Assembly: GCA_028023455.1 (NCBI GenBank)
Contig: JAQFVV010006216.1
Coordinates: forward strand, 1,834,445-1,898,444
Length of the DNA: 64,000 bases
DNA from: Epiperipatus broadwayi
Lineage: Eukaryota; Onychophora; Udeonychophora; Euonychophora; Peripatidae
Direction of reading: 5' to 3'
Below, piece by piece: positions 32,846-45,851 of the stretch. The first letter of the stretch is position 1. Each line of letters starts with the position of its first letter. The position numbers were made by a program, and so were the translations under genes. Below the pieces are notes generated by a model. It was given only the letters and a program-made list of their open reading frames with translations. It was not told the DNA's origin and did not search any database.

Positions 32846-35799
32846 TTAGTTGTTGGAAACAAGCCATTCACTAGTTTGAAAACAAATTTCAAATAGGATT
32901 GGGATGCATGTATAGAGTGGAACTTTTTCAACACATTTTTCTGATATATCCGACCATGCATTGCCATGACTTTTAAAATGACTCGTTAAGTCTTTATATT
33001 TGATACCTTCCAAACTGGACACATTCATCCTGGAGATCCCTATAAGCAATGAACAGGTCAGTTATAAAAGATCTTCCTTTACATCCTATTTCATTAAAGG
33101 TGATGGCAGGATCAACTGAAGGCCCAAGAAATTGACTTTTAATTAAGTTAATAAATGTACTTGCCTTGATGTAAGATACATATAGCTCTGGATCAATCAG
33201 GCCAAGACAGCCTTTCTCTTTTGGCATCTGCAAGGTTGATATTGAGATCCATCTTGAAGCTCTACACCAGACATATTTCTTTGCAATCTGGTTTATTCTG
33301 AGTATTGTTTTGTTATGTAGGGTTACCCAGGGTGCATAGTATGCCAAAATCCCTGAAACAGTAGAATTAAAAATTAACACTCTTGTAATTTCATATAGTT
33401 TAAGTAATAAAAAATTACTCATTTTATCTTCAATTTTTGTAGTAATTAATTTATTCAAGTAAGTGTTCATTTTAGTCTTGGACATATGTAATGGTATTCC
33501 CAAGAAAGCAGATGGGAACGCCATAAATTTAGATGGCATTTTTTTTACCTGTAGCTAACTGCCAGGTTGCAGACTTTATTGGTTGAATAGTAGTGCCAGT
33601 TTCAGCCTGAATATTTTCTAAGATATTCATCACAACTTGGATATTATAGCTGTTTTGAAATATGCTGTGCCAGCTATCTGTAATCCCAAGTGTGGAAGAT
33701 AAAGGCCAGGAACAAGATTCTCAATCTTATGAACAAGAGGGTCTATATAAACTGCAAACAGAAGAGCCACAGAGAACTCTGTGGAATACCCCTCTTAGGG
33801 ATAAAAAATCAGATCTCATAAAGTTTTTAAGAGAGATTCTACTACTTTTAATATAGTTTTCAACTGCATTCACCAACCATATGTGATCTGGGATTAAAAG
33901 ATGGAGGGACTGAATCAAATATGGCCAATGGACCAGATCGAAAGCAGCCCTAAAATCTATTTGGATAGCATAATATTGGGTTAAGTTTAAATCCCTTGCA
34001 TATTTAATAGCCTCGTGAATTTTTAAGATAGCATTTACTGCACGTCTACCCTCAATGGCTGGTGAGCAGAAGATATTCTAGTATTGATAATGTGATATAA
34101 TTTTTTCAAAAGGATTCTAGCCAGAATCTTTGAATCAATATCTTCTACAGAAATATGTATCAGTTCATCAATTGTTGGATTTTGCACTAATTTGTTCTTT
34201 TGAAGGCTAAAAATTACTCTGCTGCTAATAAAGGGCTACTCAATTCTCTCATAACACAACTGATTAAAAAATCTCCACATTGCCAATCTGAGAGCATAGT
34301 CAAGTTGTCTATAAACAGAGGCTGGGATTGTGTCATTTGCCATTATTGATTGTACCTTGAGGATATTAATTTCATCTTGAATATCCTGATTTGAAATATA
34401 CTCTTTCTGTCCCCAGTTATGATACTACTGTATTGATCAATGAAACCTGTACTTATGCCAAATTTCATTTTTAAATTTTCAAATATGTAAGCATCAACAT
34501 AGATCCCAGAGGCAATGCTATCATTACCCTTGGAAATACTGGCAATACCCCTAGAATGGGGGATATATAATTTAGCATAGTTTATCATGGGTTTTGATAA
34601 TTTATTCAAGTTAGGAATTAATTTCCTGAGCCATATTGAATGAGCATCTTGATGCATAAGTTGATATAAGCTGTTGTATTCATATTGTAAACTATTTATT
34701 AATTGATGATTAGATCTGAGGTAGGTAACATTGCATAAGACTCTCTGAATTTCAGAGATTCTATTTTTATTTGATTCATTGATAAAATATTTTGTGCATT
34801 CTTATAACATATTCTAGAGAGTTCCTTTTTTAATTTTAAACCAAGAAATACAGGGTAGTAGGCCTGAACATTTTGTATAATAATTAATGACTGTCAATAT
34901 AATTGATAATTGGTCAATCGAGAGCAAAACACCATCTCTAACATTTCTCCTAATAAAAAATCTATATTGATTATTGATTTGATAATAGTTATAAAGAACT
35001 AACTTTACACAGAGATGACTGAAAATCCAACCAAAGATGTATTAATAGTTGACTCATTTAGTTTATGCCCCGATACAAAGAAAAGGTCTATAAGAGACGA
35101 GAATCTGTTATTAAAGAAAGATATGCGTTGTCTGGGTATCTTTCATGCAATGAGTATAGTGAAATTTCTTTCATTTTATTTTGTAATGGAATAAAAAGAG
35201 ATCGGAATGTACAATTAAGGTCACCACCCAGAATTATAATCCCTGGTGAGAATCTGTTATTAAAGAAAGATATGCGTTGTCTGGATATCTTTCATGCAAT
35301 GAGTATAGTGAAATTTCTTTCATTTTATTTTGTAATGGAATAAAAAGAGATCGGAATGTACAATTAAGGTCACCACCCAGAATTATAATCCCTGGTTTTT
35401 GTAAGAACTTATTTTGAACATTATGGATTAAATTTACAACATCATTATTCTTAGCTATAGAGTATACAGCAATCAGATAATGCAAGACTGCCTGATAAAC
35501 AAAGGAAAGCACAATATAGTTTGTTTGTAAAGACAATAACTGAATTTTTCAATTTCTGAATGCATATATATTAAAACAGCTGCACCTTGAGATGGCCTAT
35601 CATTAGGTTTAAAAAGCAAAATATTCTGTTGAGACAATTTATCAATTATATAACCAAGTGTATTATGATTAATTTTAGTCTCAGTTAAAATTACTATTTC
35701 ATATTTTTCTTTAGATAAATAGGCAACAATTTTATCAACTTTACCTGGGCTATTTAATCCTCTAATATTAAGAGTTAGTATACTGAGGGATTTGTTCAT
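32846..35799 (-). pseudogene. LINE ORF2: endonuclease and reverse transcriptase, broken
   Basis: ORF2 starts at ATG 35799 (MNKSLSILTLNIRGLNSPGK), the usual opening of an AP-type endonuclease. VILTETKIN follows, with the catalytic Glu. The reverse transcriptase palm is visible at about 33960-33880 (IQIDFRAAFDLVHW). A frame-changed LLFAVYIDPLVHKIE follows at about 33760-33700. The expected Asp-Asp box at about 33660 is lost (AYFKTA in its place). The C-terminal region is 33539-32994 (FLGIPLHMSKTK, then MPKEKGCLGLIDPELY), typical of L1/Tx1. Many stops and frame changes, and a 149-bp duplication in the endonuclease region, make it inactive. Confidence 0.8.
35099..35396. repeat. Tandem duplication, 2 x 149 bp, inside LINE ORF2
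   Basis: Copy 1 is 35099-35247 and copy 2 is 35248-35396. One difference was seen (GTCTGGGTATC versus GTCTGGATATC). The unit starts at GAGAATCTG and ends at ATCCCTGGT. 149 is not a multiple of three, so the duplication shifts the ORF2 frame. It must post-date loss of function. Confidence 0.95.
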
Positions 35800-36268
35800 A
35801 ATTATTGGAATAATTTGACCCTTTACCCACAAATATATCACTTATAGTTTCATTCATCATTTCATTTATATCATTGTGATAACCAATTTTGATATTAAAC
35901 TCAGAATTACTACCCAACTGATCTAGCATCGTAGAGTTATTCACTATAATATTGACATTTGTCAATTCTGTATTAATTCCAGAATCAGTATTGTTATAAA
36001 CACAATCAGTAACAGTATCACTATTGATCTCTATTCCTTCACCAAAATTTATATCAGAATTTATATTGTTAATATACCCAATATCACTGGGACAAACAGA
36101 CTCATCAATTTCTTGAGCCAAACTATTTACATAAGATACTTCAGCAGGCTCAGAAGATTGTCTGGGACTCACATAAATGTCATCACCATCACAAAAATCA
36201 TTATCAATATTTTTGTTAATATTACTATCTATGTCTGCCCATGTCTTAACATTATTAATTCCACACAA
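35768..36268 (-). pseudogene. Acidic C-terminal extension of LINE ORF1
   Basis: A 166-codon open frame directly follows the zinc knuckles. It is rich in Asp, Asn, Ser and Glu (for example DNDFCDGDDIYVSPRQSSEP). It overlaps the start of ORF2 at 35799. It is probably the disordered tail of ORF1, joined to the knuckles by the frame that reads CVKCNKFDRSNHLCGINN. No separate function is proposed. Confidence 0.6.
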
Positions 36269-37539
36269 ATGATTGCTTCTATCGAATTTATTACATTTTA
36301 CACAATTCCCAGATCACACACATAGCAGCTATATGACCAACTCTGTTGCATTTAAAGCATGGGGGGGGGGGTTCTTCCTTTCAATATAATCGAAATTGGC
36401 ATTTGGTCTTTGAACAATCTATGTGGTAGTTGATCTTTCACAATACCTTTTTTTAGTTTCAGGACAACTTTCCATGAGTTTGTAGGAATTTGGAAAGAGA
36501 TACCAGGGGTCATCTCTCTTTCCAATGTAATTACTTCAGCATAATTGGTTAATTGGGTTTTAAAAAATTCTATATTAAAGTTAGAGGGTGTGTATAAAAC
36601 CCTACCGAATACTAACAGGTTAGGATCTTTTGCTACGTAATATATCTTATGGCCCTGCTCCACTTTTGTTAGACTCTCCGCTAGATCTTTCTGTTTCTTA
36701 TTAAAATATTCGATGGAAATAAAACCTCTTGCTGGGAAGAAAGCATTGTATTTAATCGATTGTATTAAACCATTATTTCTCATCAAGACTAGATACTCAT
36801 TTAAGTCAGGCTTGTCTAAAATATGCTCACCTTTTCTGTCATTTGTTTGAATTATCAAACTAAAAATGAAAATATTAGGGGACATGCTGTTAATAAAAAA
36901 AATTTTCCAATACGAATCTAACTTTATGAAAGTTTTTGAGGATAGATGCGATAATGGTTGAGCATGCAATAATCTATCATTCAGTTCGGTGAAAAGTGTC
37001 GGTTTGTTAATAATTTTGGCTGATTTATTTGATTCATTTTTATCATCTAATAACCTTGCGTTATTGCTGGCATCATCTAGGTTGTTAGATTGATTTTCAT
37101 TAATCTTAGTTTGAAAATGCTCATTGTGGCTATCGGTTCTCCTTTTTTTGCACCTACAGAAGATGTTCCAATCAGCATCTTGACAAGCTTCGATGTTATC
37201 ATTTAAGTTCATCAACTCTGGGGGACCAGCACTATCAACAGCGAATGAGGTAGCATATCTTGCTTTTTAAAAATTTATTTTCATATCTACACCATTTGGG
37301 GAAGTATTACATTCAGGGGTGCTAATTAATTCAGAGTTACTAGTTACTTTTCTTAATTTTAGCTTAATATTGTTATCGTTAGTAGAAGACTGCTGTATGT
37401 TTGAACCACCATTTTCTGTCATACTAATGTTGGTTTTTTTGTTCAGAAGAGTAGAGACAGATTTAGCTCCCTCATTATTATAATTATCTTTTAACTCACT
37501 CACCTTATCTTCATGGGTCTTTTTGCCTTTCTTTCCCAT
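36247..37539 (-). pseudogene. LINE ORF1 (gag-like RNA-binding protein), frameshifted
   Basis: The start ATG is at 37539 (MGKKGKKTHEDKVSELKD). The N-terminal third is Asn/Lys/Ser-rich. The middle part (36352-37215) is a 287-codon open frame with a basic patch (CRCKKRRT). The conserved-looking end (PISIILKGRTPPP) is followed, after one frame change, by a canonical CX2CX4HX4C zinc knuckle (CFKCNRVGHIAAMC) and a second Cys/His cluster (CVKCNKFDRSNHLC). The protein would bind element RNA in the RNP. The frame change sits at an 11-base poly-C tract (36361-36371 as G on the plus strand). It is a decayed copy. Confidence 0.8.
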
Positions 37540-37789
37540 TGGGAAATTGTGCCAAGTCGAATATGATATAAATTTTTGATGACTCCAGAAACTTCACAAC
37601 AAAGTGTAATGCTGAGCATGCACTCTTCTCTATATTTTTTTATATTTATTAATAATAAATGTTAATTCAGTTAAACAAGAAAACTTGTTTCATTGATTAT
37701 CTCAATTAGTTATGCAAACCTATTAGCTAATAAAATTTAAATATTGAATGATTATGTATTGACTTACACCTTATATTTTACAGTAAATA

Positions 37790-38910
37790 ATTATAAAGTA
37801 ATTCAGGAATCAAACAATTGGATTGGTAAGTGCATATATTGTTGTGTATTACTTTCTTTCCTGTAAATTTAATATATCATTATTATTTGATCTAGTTATA
37901 TATTTTATATAACAATAGATTAAACAATTTATTATAGCTAGATCTTTGGTAACTGAATAGAAGATCATCATAATTATTTTAATAGTTATATATGATAGCT
38001 ATATTGGACAAAACCGTATTTGAACTAGTATAATAATTTGTAAGATATAAGTATCTTATTTTTTTCAAAGTGAACAAAGGTGGTTATAATTGATGTTTGG
38101 GGAATTGTGTGTTATAATAATTTATTATTTGATTAAAAAGATAATTTTATGTTGTTATAAAATTACTAATGGTATGTATTGAAATTAATAATTGAGTTAT
38201 ACTAACTAAAAAATTGAGTTTGTTTAGATTTAAAACTTATTCTATGCTTCCTTTAAATATTAAGCTTTTAATAGCCACATTTATTTAAAATAGATTATTA
38301 ATAATACCATGAATATTATAATTAGTAACAATTTGGTGTTTAATGTTTAGGCTTTATCAATTTGAAGGATAATTTGTTACAATTTGATAGTCATATTCTT
38401 AAGGATATTAAATAAGAATATTTGATATATTTTAAGATAATGATTTGTATACTATAATTTGTAAGGCTATTTGAAGTGTTAGTTTTTGCCTTTTATGTCA
38501 TTATAATTTGCTGCAAATCATGAAATATATCAGATAATTTGATTTTGTATATTCATTCTGGTTTTGTTATAGTTTTAACATCATAAACATTTTAGTCCAT
38601 TACAATTTAACACTTTAAATTCATGGGGTATTTAAAAAGAATCTTATGTGTTATAACAGTTGTAGGCAGATGTACACAAACCTGTAGAACATAATGAACT
38701 TCTTATTGTAATCACTTTATATATTTTTAGATCATTATGATTTAGGTGTTACCATTTGTGGAGCACATTGAACAAAAACAAGTTGTGCATACCATTTTGT
38801 ATCATTATAATTTGGCATCTCCAACTGAAGGCTTGAATGTGAGCTAGTCAGTGGATCTTGCACTCCTGATCATCATTACAATTTTCATTCGATTGCAATT
38901 TGATACTGCA
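37790..38910. repeat. Irregular array of ATTATAATTTG-like words
   Basis: More than a dozen variants of a short word (ATTATAATTTG, ATTACAATTTG, ATTATGATTTAG) occur at uneven spacing, for example near 38031, 38318, 38371, 38382, 38453, 38501, 38602, 38736, 38811 and 38877. It may be an eroded satellite or a composition effect. Confidence 0.35.
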
Positions 38911-39104
38911 ATTCCTCGGGCATACTAAAGTCATTCTCTATCCATACTGTATTTTTTATTCCAGTACAACATATATCAGCTGCACCCAGGCTAAATAGGT
39001 CATGGGTTTTTTAATTGGTTGGTTTAACAAAAAAAAATTTAAATTTAATGTAAATTAAATAAAAGATTTCAATATTATATAGATAAATGTGAAAATTGTA
39101 TGCC

Positions 39105-39299
39105 AGCTTGGAATGTTGTCAATTTGACTTCAATTATATGCTAACCAAAAGTAAATAAAAACTATTGCATCTATTTTTCCCTTCACTAAATATCACATTT
39201 ACAAGCTTGGAATGCTGTCAATTTGACTTCAATTATATGCTAACCAAAAGTAAATAAAAACTATTGCATATATTTTTCCCTTCACTAAATATCACATTT
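39105..39299. repeat. Tandem duplication, 2 x 99 bp, with an older diverged copy
   Basis: Copy 1 (39105-39203) and copy 2 (39204-39299) share AGCTTGGAATG, ATTTGACTTCAATTATATGC and CCCTTCACTAAATATCACA with very few changes. A diverged relative follows at about 39436-39565 (ATATGCTAATCAAAACTAAG, CCCTCACTGAG, CTCTATAGTTAAAA), matching 39230-39375. So there are two rounds of duplication of different age. Confidence 0.9.
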
Positions 39300-39569
39300 C
39301 AAATGTAAATTTATATATTCTAATCACATTTTCTTCACAATTTAAATACTATACCTCTATAGTTAAAAACACATGTGTCAATTTTTTTCAGAGCATTTTT
39401 TATTAATAGCAGAACTATTTCATTCACATAAATGTAATAATATGCTAATCAAAACTAAGTATAAATAGAGTAATATAGCATAATTTTTTCCCTCACTGAG
39501 TAAGTTCTGTAATCAGATTTTCTTCATGATATAAATACATCTCTATAGTTAAAAGCATATGTGCTGATG

Positions 39570-42500
39570 GTGGAATTACTTCCTTCCCATAAATATAATA
39601 CTTTTTTATTAGTTGTGAAGTTGGCATGTGACAGCCTTACAGATAAACATACATTCACCAACTAGACAAGAGAGAAAATAGGGATTTTATATAGGGATAT
39701 TATCTGCTTTACATTTACATAACTATTAATCATTTATTTATTATTAAATTAAATTATTTTTATCATTTTTACTATTTTATTATAATTCTATTTATTCATT
39801 ATCCAGTTATAATATAATTTTTATTTATTTATTTTATTTGATTTTATTTATATTTTTAACCTTACCTTGTCTTAACTCACAATTTTTGTAACTGTTTTTT
39901 TTTAAGTGATTATTTTTTAAAATTTTTTAACTTTTATCTTGTATATCAACTTCTCCTGGGATTATTTTTTGTAACTATTATTTACTCTTTTTCCTAAATT
40001 TATATACATATTTATTTAATCTTTTGACTTTATGGTATCCAGATTGGATTTTTGAAAATAATTTCACTTTGCATTATTAAAAAATCAAGTAGTATATGTT
40101 ATCAGAAAAACAATATACTAAGAAATGTAATAAAATTGAAAAAATCTACTTAAAATATATTCCAAATAGTAAAAAACAAAAATAAGGTTTTAAAATTCTT
40201 AAAAATTGTTATTTTTATAATTCTTCATAAATTCTAAATTTTAATAAATATCAAAATTATAATTTTATTAACAGCTTTATTACAGTCCTTATAAATTTTT
40301 TCCCCAAAATGATAAATAACATAACTTAGCTAAAACAGTTCATTATTCCAAAAACACCAAAAAATTAAGACATTGGTATCTTTCATTTCTCCTACAAACA
40401 CCATAACTATTATTTCCATGTAGGTATTTTTATATATAATCAATGAAAAGAAATTGGTAGAGATAAATAAATGAAAAATAATCTTTAGGTTGTAAATAAC
40501 TCAAATGCAATACACACATAATTAAACAGAAAGGTTTACATTTAGTGCAATGTAAAATATTACATTTCATCTGAAATAAATATAAAATCATGTGATTACT
40601 ACAAAAGTATTGCTTATAAATAAAATGTAGATATAGCATTAGAATTATTCTGATCACAGAGACAGAGCATCAACACAAAAAAATGTTTTTGAAGCTGGCA
40701 CACCAGTCAACATTTCTGAGAAACCTAACAGTGGTGGAGTTTGAAGAGGTGAATTACCTACCTCAAGTTCAGTTGACAAGCAATAAAGTAGTTTCTCTGA
40801 GCACTTTTATTATATAACCAATCATCACACAATCAAAAAAACTTTCATGCCATTTTTTTAGACAGACGATACAGTATTTTCTGTTTAAATATTGTAAATT
40901 AAGCATGCAGATTGAGTAATCAGACAGTGGACAACATCAGAAATTGTGTTTTTGCCTGTGTACAGCTTCACACTGACCACATGTCTATTGGGGCTATCTA
41001 TACAGACTCAACATTTAAATCATTACTCATGATGGCTATCTATACAGATCTATCATTTAAAATCTCGCTCTACTGCTTTTGAATGATCATGTTAATTCAT
41101 ACTATTCCTACTTTTAAATCCCTTAATAGTTTTATAGACTATTACATCTTTACGCATCTGATATGCAGCTCTAATATTTATCTTGTGGTAACTTTATAAA
41201 TTCTGTCACAATTTTTATTTTTAATATTTGACATTTTTACTATCATTAAAATATAAAAAAAAAAGTATATTAAAAAAGTCATAATTTCTGAAAAATAAAG
41301 AAGTCTTCATTTCTAGTCAAAACTCTATATGTCTTCTAATCTATCTATGCACGGTGAACTACAAAAAATGTCTATTATCATAACAAAAAATGCACTAATT
41401 CATGATATAAATTTGCATAGTTCAGAATTTTTCTTGTTCTCGTTAGTTATCATAAATAATTTTTCCAAATATACTTTTATCAAATACTAATTAAAAATAA
41501 ATAAATATTTATGAGTAATTAAAAACTTAATCCTGAGTAAATTATTCTTTGTTATCTGTTAGTCAGTACTGTTCAATGATAAAGACATTGTTATAAAAAC
41601 AATTGTAGCACTTATGAACAAACAACTTGTTAATTCTTTTTTTAGATATTTAACTATTACTATATCTGAGAAATCACTAGCAGAAAACTACAAGAAAGCA
41701 TACACTCCAAGTCCCATATAAAGTAATCACTGTCAATGGTTGAATAATCCATTCTCTACTGTAAATTTCTTGGTAAACATTAAAACATAAGAACAACCAA
41801 AGTGAAAAAGCATAAATATGATAATTAAAAATCATCATAAAATAATTACTTTTTATTGTAGAAAAATGAAAATTATATTTTTTGTAAATAGAATGAAAAA
41901 TTAATTGAATGTACAGTTTCATAATATTTTAAATTGGAAGCCGGTGATCACCAATTTTTAAAAAAATACACAATGTTCTGAATGCATAGTAAAGTATACT
42001 AAAGAAAATTTCATAAAAATAATAACTTGAAACCTAAATCTTTATTTAAACTTTGTCTAATTTTTATAAAAGAGAAAAAAAAAAAGTTATAAGGTATCAT
42101 AATAATATTAAACCAGGATTTTAAAAAAAAGATTTAGTTTTAAAGATCCTACTTTTATAAAATTTAATATAACTTAGATTAGTAAAAATATATATTTAGG
42201 AAACAGAATGAGTAATAGTTATAATAGATATTACCAAAGTAAATTAGTATACAGAGGAAAAATTTGAAAATTTAAAAAAAAAAAAAGGTCATTATAAAAT
42301 TTGAGAGTTAGGGGGAAAATAAGATAAAATTAAAAAATATAAAACTATACATGTTTCTATATATAATTAGATTAATGCATATATAAAATTTAAATGAAAT
42401 AGTAAAATAATTTAATTTAAAAATAAATAGAAAGTTAAAAGTTATATAAATGTAAAGTACAAAATATTGTACTGATCCATATGCGTTAAGAACATTGTCA
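39570..42500. other. Long AT-rich stretch, no gene recognised
   Basis: A somewhat less AT-rich part at 40660-41060 contains a short duplication of GGCTATCTATACAGA (about 40995 and 41034). No coding or repeat copy could be supported. The open frame at 42308-42559 on the minus strand overlaps repeat D and is not a gene. Confidence 0.45.
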
Positions 42501-42504
42501 TTTG

Positions 42505-42835
42505 AGGGAACCATTAGGCTACTTAATGAACCTAAGGGGGATTTAGATATGAAAGCCACGGAGTTGACAAAGATTATGTTATGGGATGAACCAGATTATG
42601 GGAAAACTTAAGGTGGGGAATGAAAAGGGAAGTGGCTAACAGGTTTCTCTGGGCATAGTGCCTGAGAGATTCCTGACTCTGTATAAGAAGAAATCAAGTG
42701 CATCACATCACATCCTAGAAAATTGATTTGAGGTGATTGAATATTCACTAATGATAGACATTCTGATATAAAATAAATTGGCTGCCCCCTGACACTAGCT
42801 CAGCTTTGATTTTGAGACTCGTATTTATTAAAGAA
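42505..42835 (+). repeat. Interspersed repeat family D, copy 2, with extra ends
   Basis: 42538-42715 matches 18745-18945. The outer parts (ACCATTAGGCTACTTAATGAACCTAA near 42512 and GACACTAGCTCAG near 42793) resemble pieces around 55293-55400, so the family may be larger than the core. It is noncoding. Confidence 0.7.
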
Positions 42836-45130
42836 TTGATGACAGGAAAGGTAAACAAACATCAGCCAAATTAATTTAATAAATCTAATAATAATGTTTA
42901 TTTCAATTAAATAAAAATAAAGAAATCATAAGATTAATTAATATTGCATCTGTGAATGATTTAAGAGGGTACTTTCTTAATGACAATTGTGACCATTAAA
43001 TTACTTCCCAATTCAATTACTTCAATAAGATTTAAATAATCCTTCAGCCAAGGTTTTCATAAAATATGATGTATAATGTATGAGTGAATGACTATAAATA
43101 AGAAAAAAAGAAAATATTCAATTTATCTACATGGACACTTATGCATATATGTAAGATAAGTGAGTGTGACAATATCTAAACCACCAAATAATTATAAGTA
43201 AAATAATATGGGCTATTCAATATAAGATAGGCATGATAAATTATTTATAAGTTTACCATGCAAAAATGAGCAAGTCAATGATTCAATGATTGGGAGCCCC
43301 AGTTTAAAAGAATGAGCTAAACTGAAACACCGTGGTCAAAGACTCCAAAGAATTCATCAATATATAGTGATACTAACAAAAAGGAAATGATAACTATACT
43401 AAAGCCAGACCATGTCAGAGTAAAGGCAATAGATGATTCAGGCAATCAGAAGAAATATAATATTAATATTGACTGGCTAGATACTTAGTTACCCTGGTAA
43501 AGTAAGAAAAAGAAGAGACCTATAAAATAAGTGGTCTATGTATGGATTTGTTTTAGATATATACACAAGTAGAGATTACTTTTATATATTGCATAATATA
43601 CATAAGTATTAAAGTGTTTTAGTAAATCTAAAATCAGATCATCCCTATATAAAATAAATTTGATTAATGCTAATTAAAAGAAAAGATTAATTTTAAACAT
43701 TATTACAAATCTTCTTTAAAATATTTTAACTAATTAAACATCAGACTTGTTTTTCATAAAAAAAAATTAAGTTTTAAATATTCTAAAAGAGGAGAGAGAT
43801 ACAATTATTCTACAATAACAATACTTATTTTAAAATTAAGACCTCATTTAAAACTGTCAAAATTCTCAACAAAAGAAGAGAAATTTCCTTTCAGAGTTAC
43901 ACTTTTCTTTTTATCTTTTTTTTTAACAATAAATTTTTAATGAATGCATATTATAAAAGAAACAGTAAAACACATGACTTATATATGTGATATCAATGAT
44001 AAGATGCATAAAATAAAAGAAAATATATATATTTATTTTAATATTATGGTTAATAAAAAAAATAATAATGTGCATTTACAAAAAGAAAACATTTATAACA
44101 CCCCTGGCTTATTATGGTATATAAAAGTCTATATTACCCCTAATTCTATCAAGGTTATTGCTTTAGCTTCCTGTGATTTACTGTCCATTTTTTGTTGTAA
44201 TTGTCTGAGTAGTCAGGTTGAGATCTTCTTTGTAGTTGGCTTTAGAATGTCAGCTTTCTAAGGATTCATGATTTCACAACATGTTGAATGATGAAGGTGA
44301 GGTGCCTAACCCAGCATATTTTGAAGAACATCACTAGGAAATTTGGTCAGTTCATTTTTTTAAAAAAACTGCTGGCCACTTGTCCTGAACTGTTGTTAGG
44401 TAGCTATGAATTTGATGAAAGAGCTGGTAAGAAATGCAGCTTCTCGTACAGAATGAAGAATGCCATTATCTGGAATATGATTTTGCCTAGTTGAAGAATG
44501 GATGAATGATTGTTCAAATGATTGAATCTAAAGAATGACTTTAATCGAATCTACTGATTTAATCTATTGACTCAGTGAATAACAATAGAATATGGGGAAC
44601 TTTCATACGTATTTGGTATATTGTTCTCACACACAAATTTTCTAGTAATTTTCAAGATTAACACCTTAAAATAGCCAGGTTTTTATTTAATAAATAATCT
44701 AGATTTTTAATCAATTAAAGTAAAACATTTCAATTACTTAAAATATAACATTTTTATATTTCATATTAATTAATTTAATTATATGTCTTATCTGATCAAT
44801 CTTAACTCTTACATTTTGTTATTACAACAAATTAAATTTTTGTTTTGAGGTTAAACATTGTTCTACAAAGATTTAAAATAATCTTATACAAAAGATAACA
44901 TATTTATTTACAAGATTTCCTTTTTATTTTTTTAACAAAATTTACATTACTTCTAGTCAATACAAATTATTTTAGCAATTAGTGTGTGTTCACATACATA
45001 TCTGCAACTGCACTTTTATAATACATGTTTAATATAAAATTAAATTAGCAAAATTTTAAAAATTAATTTACAAATAGAATTTTTTAAAACTGAAAACCCT
45101 ATTCTTATACATATATAAATTTGAGACATA
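42836..45130. other. AT-rich stretch; 44100-44490 less AT-rich and unexplained
   Basis: Open frames at 43944-44261 (105 codons) and 44288-44494 (68 codons) on the plus strand lie in the less AT-rich part. The second includes CPELLLGSYEFDERAGKKC. No family is recognised and no second copy was found. It could be an old coding relic or a repeat. Confidence 0.35.
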
Positions 45131-45138
45131 GTTAAGCA

Positions 45139-45165
45139 TCTCTCTCTCTCTCTCCCTCCCTCCCT

Positions 45166-45254
<89 letters not shown>
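45139..45254. repeat. (CT)n microsatellite with (CCCT)n core
   Basis: A 116-base pure pyrimidine tract on the plus strand: CT units with an internal CCCT tetramer block. The complementary reading as Arg-Glu repeats is an artefact. Such mirror-symmetric polypyrimidine tracts can adopt triplex DNA. Confidence 0.97.
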
Positions 45255-45263
45255 ATATTTAAT

Positions 45264-45850
45264 TATAATAAGAAGATAATGTCATACATCATGTGACTTA
45301 ATTAACTTGTATTTACAAATGTAATATAATAAGCATGTTAAAAGCTTTAAACAAGTTTTATGATAAATGCCACACGAGAAAGCATTTAAAATCTCTAGAA
45401 TTATCCCCATCCCAAACCAGTTTTGAGCTAATGGCTCTTGTCAGTGAGGTGCTCAGACACTAGATCTAAAATATAAACTCAAGCCCAGCATTTATCAAAC
45501 ACTTAACTATTAAATAGAAAATCTGGAATTTTCAGACATCTATATGTCTTCAAATCCAGCTATTTAAGTCAAATAGCCATATTGGACTGAACTTAATTCA
45601 GATACACCATATATAAATAGCTTTAGACTATAACATTTCCAATGCCTTAAAAGCCAAACTATAATAGTAAGAAAACCAAGTCATATGTCATGTGAGTTAA
45701 TTAGCTTGTATTTAGAAATGTAATATAATGAACAAGCTAACAGCTTTAAACAAGCTTTTCAATTAATGCTGCAAGATTCTCAAACTGTTCCGAGCTAATG
45801 GCTCTCATCAGTGATGTACTGCTTGTTTAGAACTATTAGCATGTTCATTA
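45264..45850. repeat. Local direct duplication of a roughly 190-bp unit
   Basis: 45264-45462 and 45665-45830 share CATGTGA-N-TTAATTA, CTTGTATTTA-N-AAATGTAATATAAT, GCTTTAAACAAG and GAGCTAATGGCTCT. The word TAATATAATGAACAAGCTAAC (in copy 2) is also answered in inverted form at about 45836-45866, so part of the unit can fold back. Confidence 0.75.
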
Positions 45851-45851
45851 T

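Larger units (their letters stand above)
32764..37625 (-). mobile_element. L1/Tx1-type LINE, nearly full length, decayed
   Basis: On the minus strand the order is 5' untranslated region (about 37625-37540), ORF1 with zinc knuckles (37539-36247 and a C-terminal extension to 35768), ORF2 with an N-terminal endonuclease, a reverse transcriptase and a C-terminal domain (35799-32846), and a 3' poly(A) tail. The tail is seen as T15 at 32765-32779 and T13 at 32783-32795. This architecture is that of the L1/Tx1 LINE group. Stops, frameshifts and a 149-bp internal duplication show it is dead. The exact 5' end is uncertain. AT-rich flanks hide any target-site duplication, though TTTTTATAT-like words occur at both sides. 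Confidence 0.85.

Noticed and set aside
35065-35343. 92-codon plus-strand frame with an internal repeated peptide
   Set aside because: It is antisense to LINE ORF2; the peptide repeat comes from the 149-bp tandem duplication.
45068-45256. Arg-Glu repeat protein on the minus strand
   Set aside because: It is only the translation of the (CT)n microsatellite.
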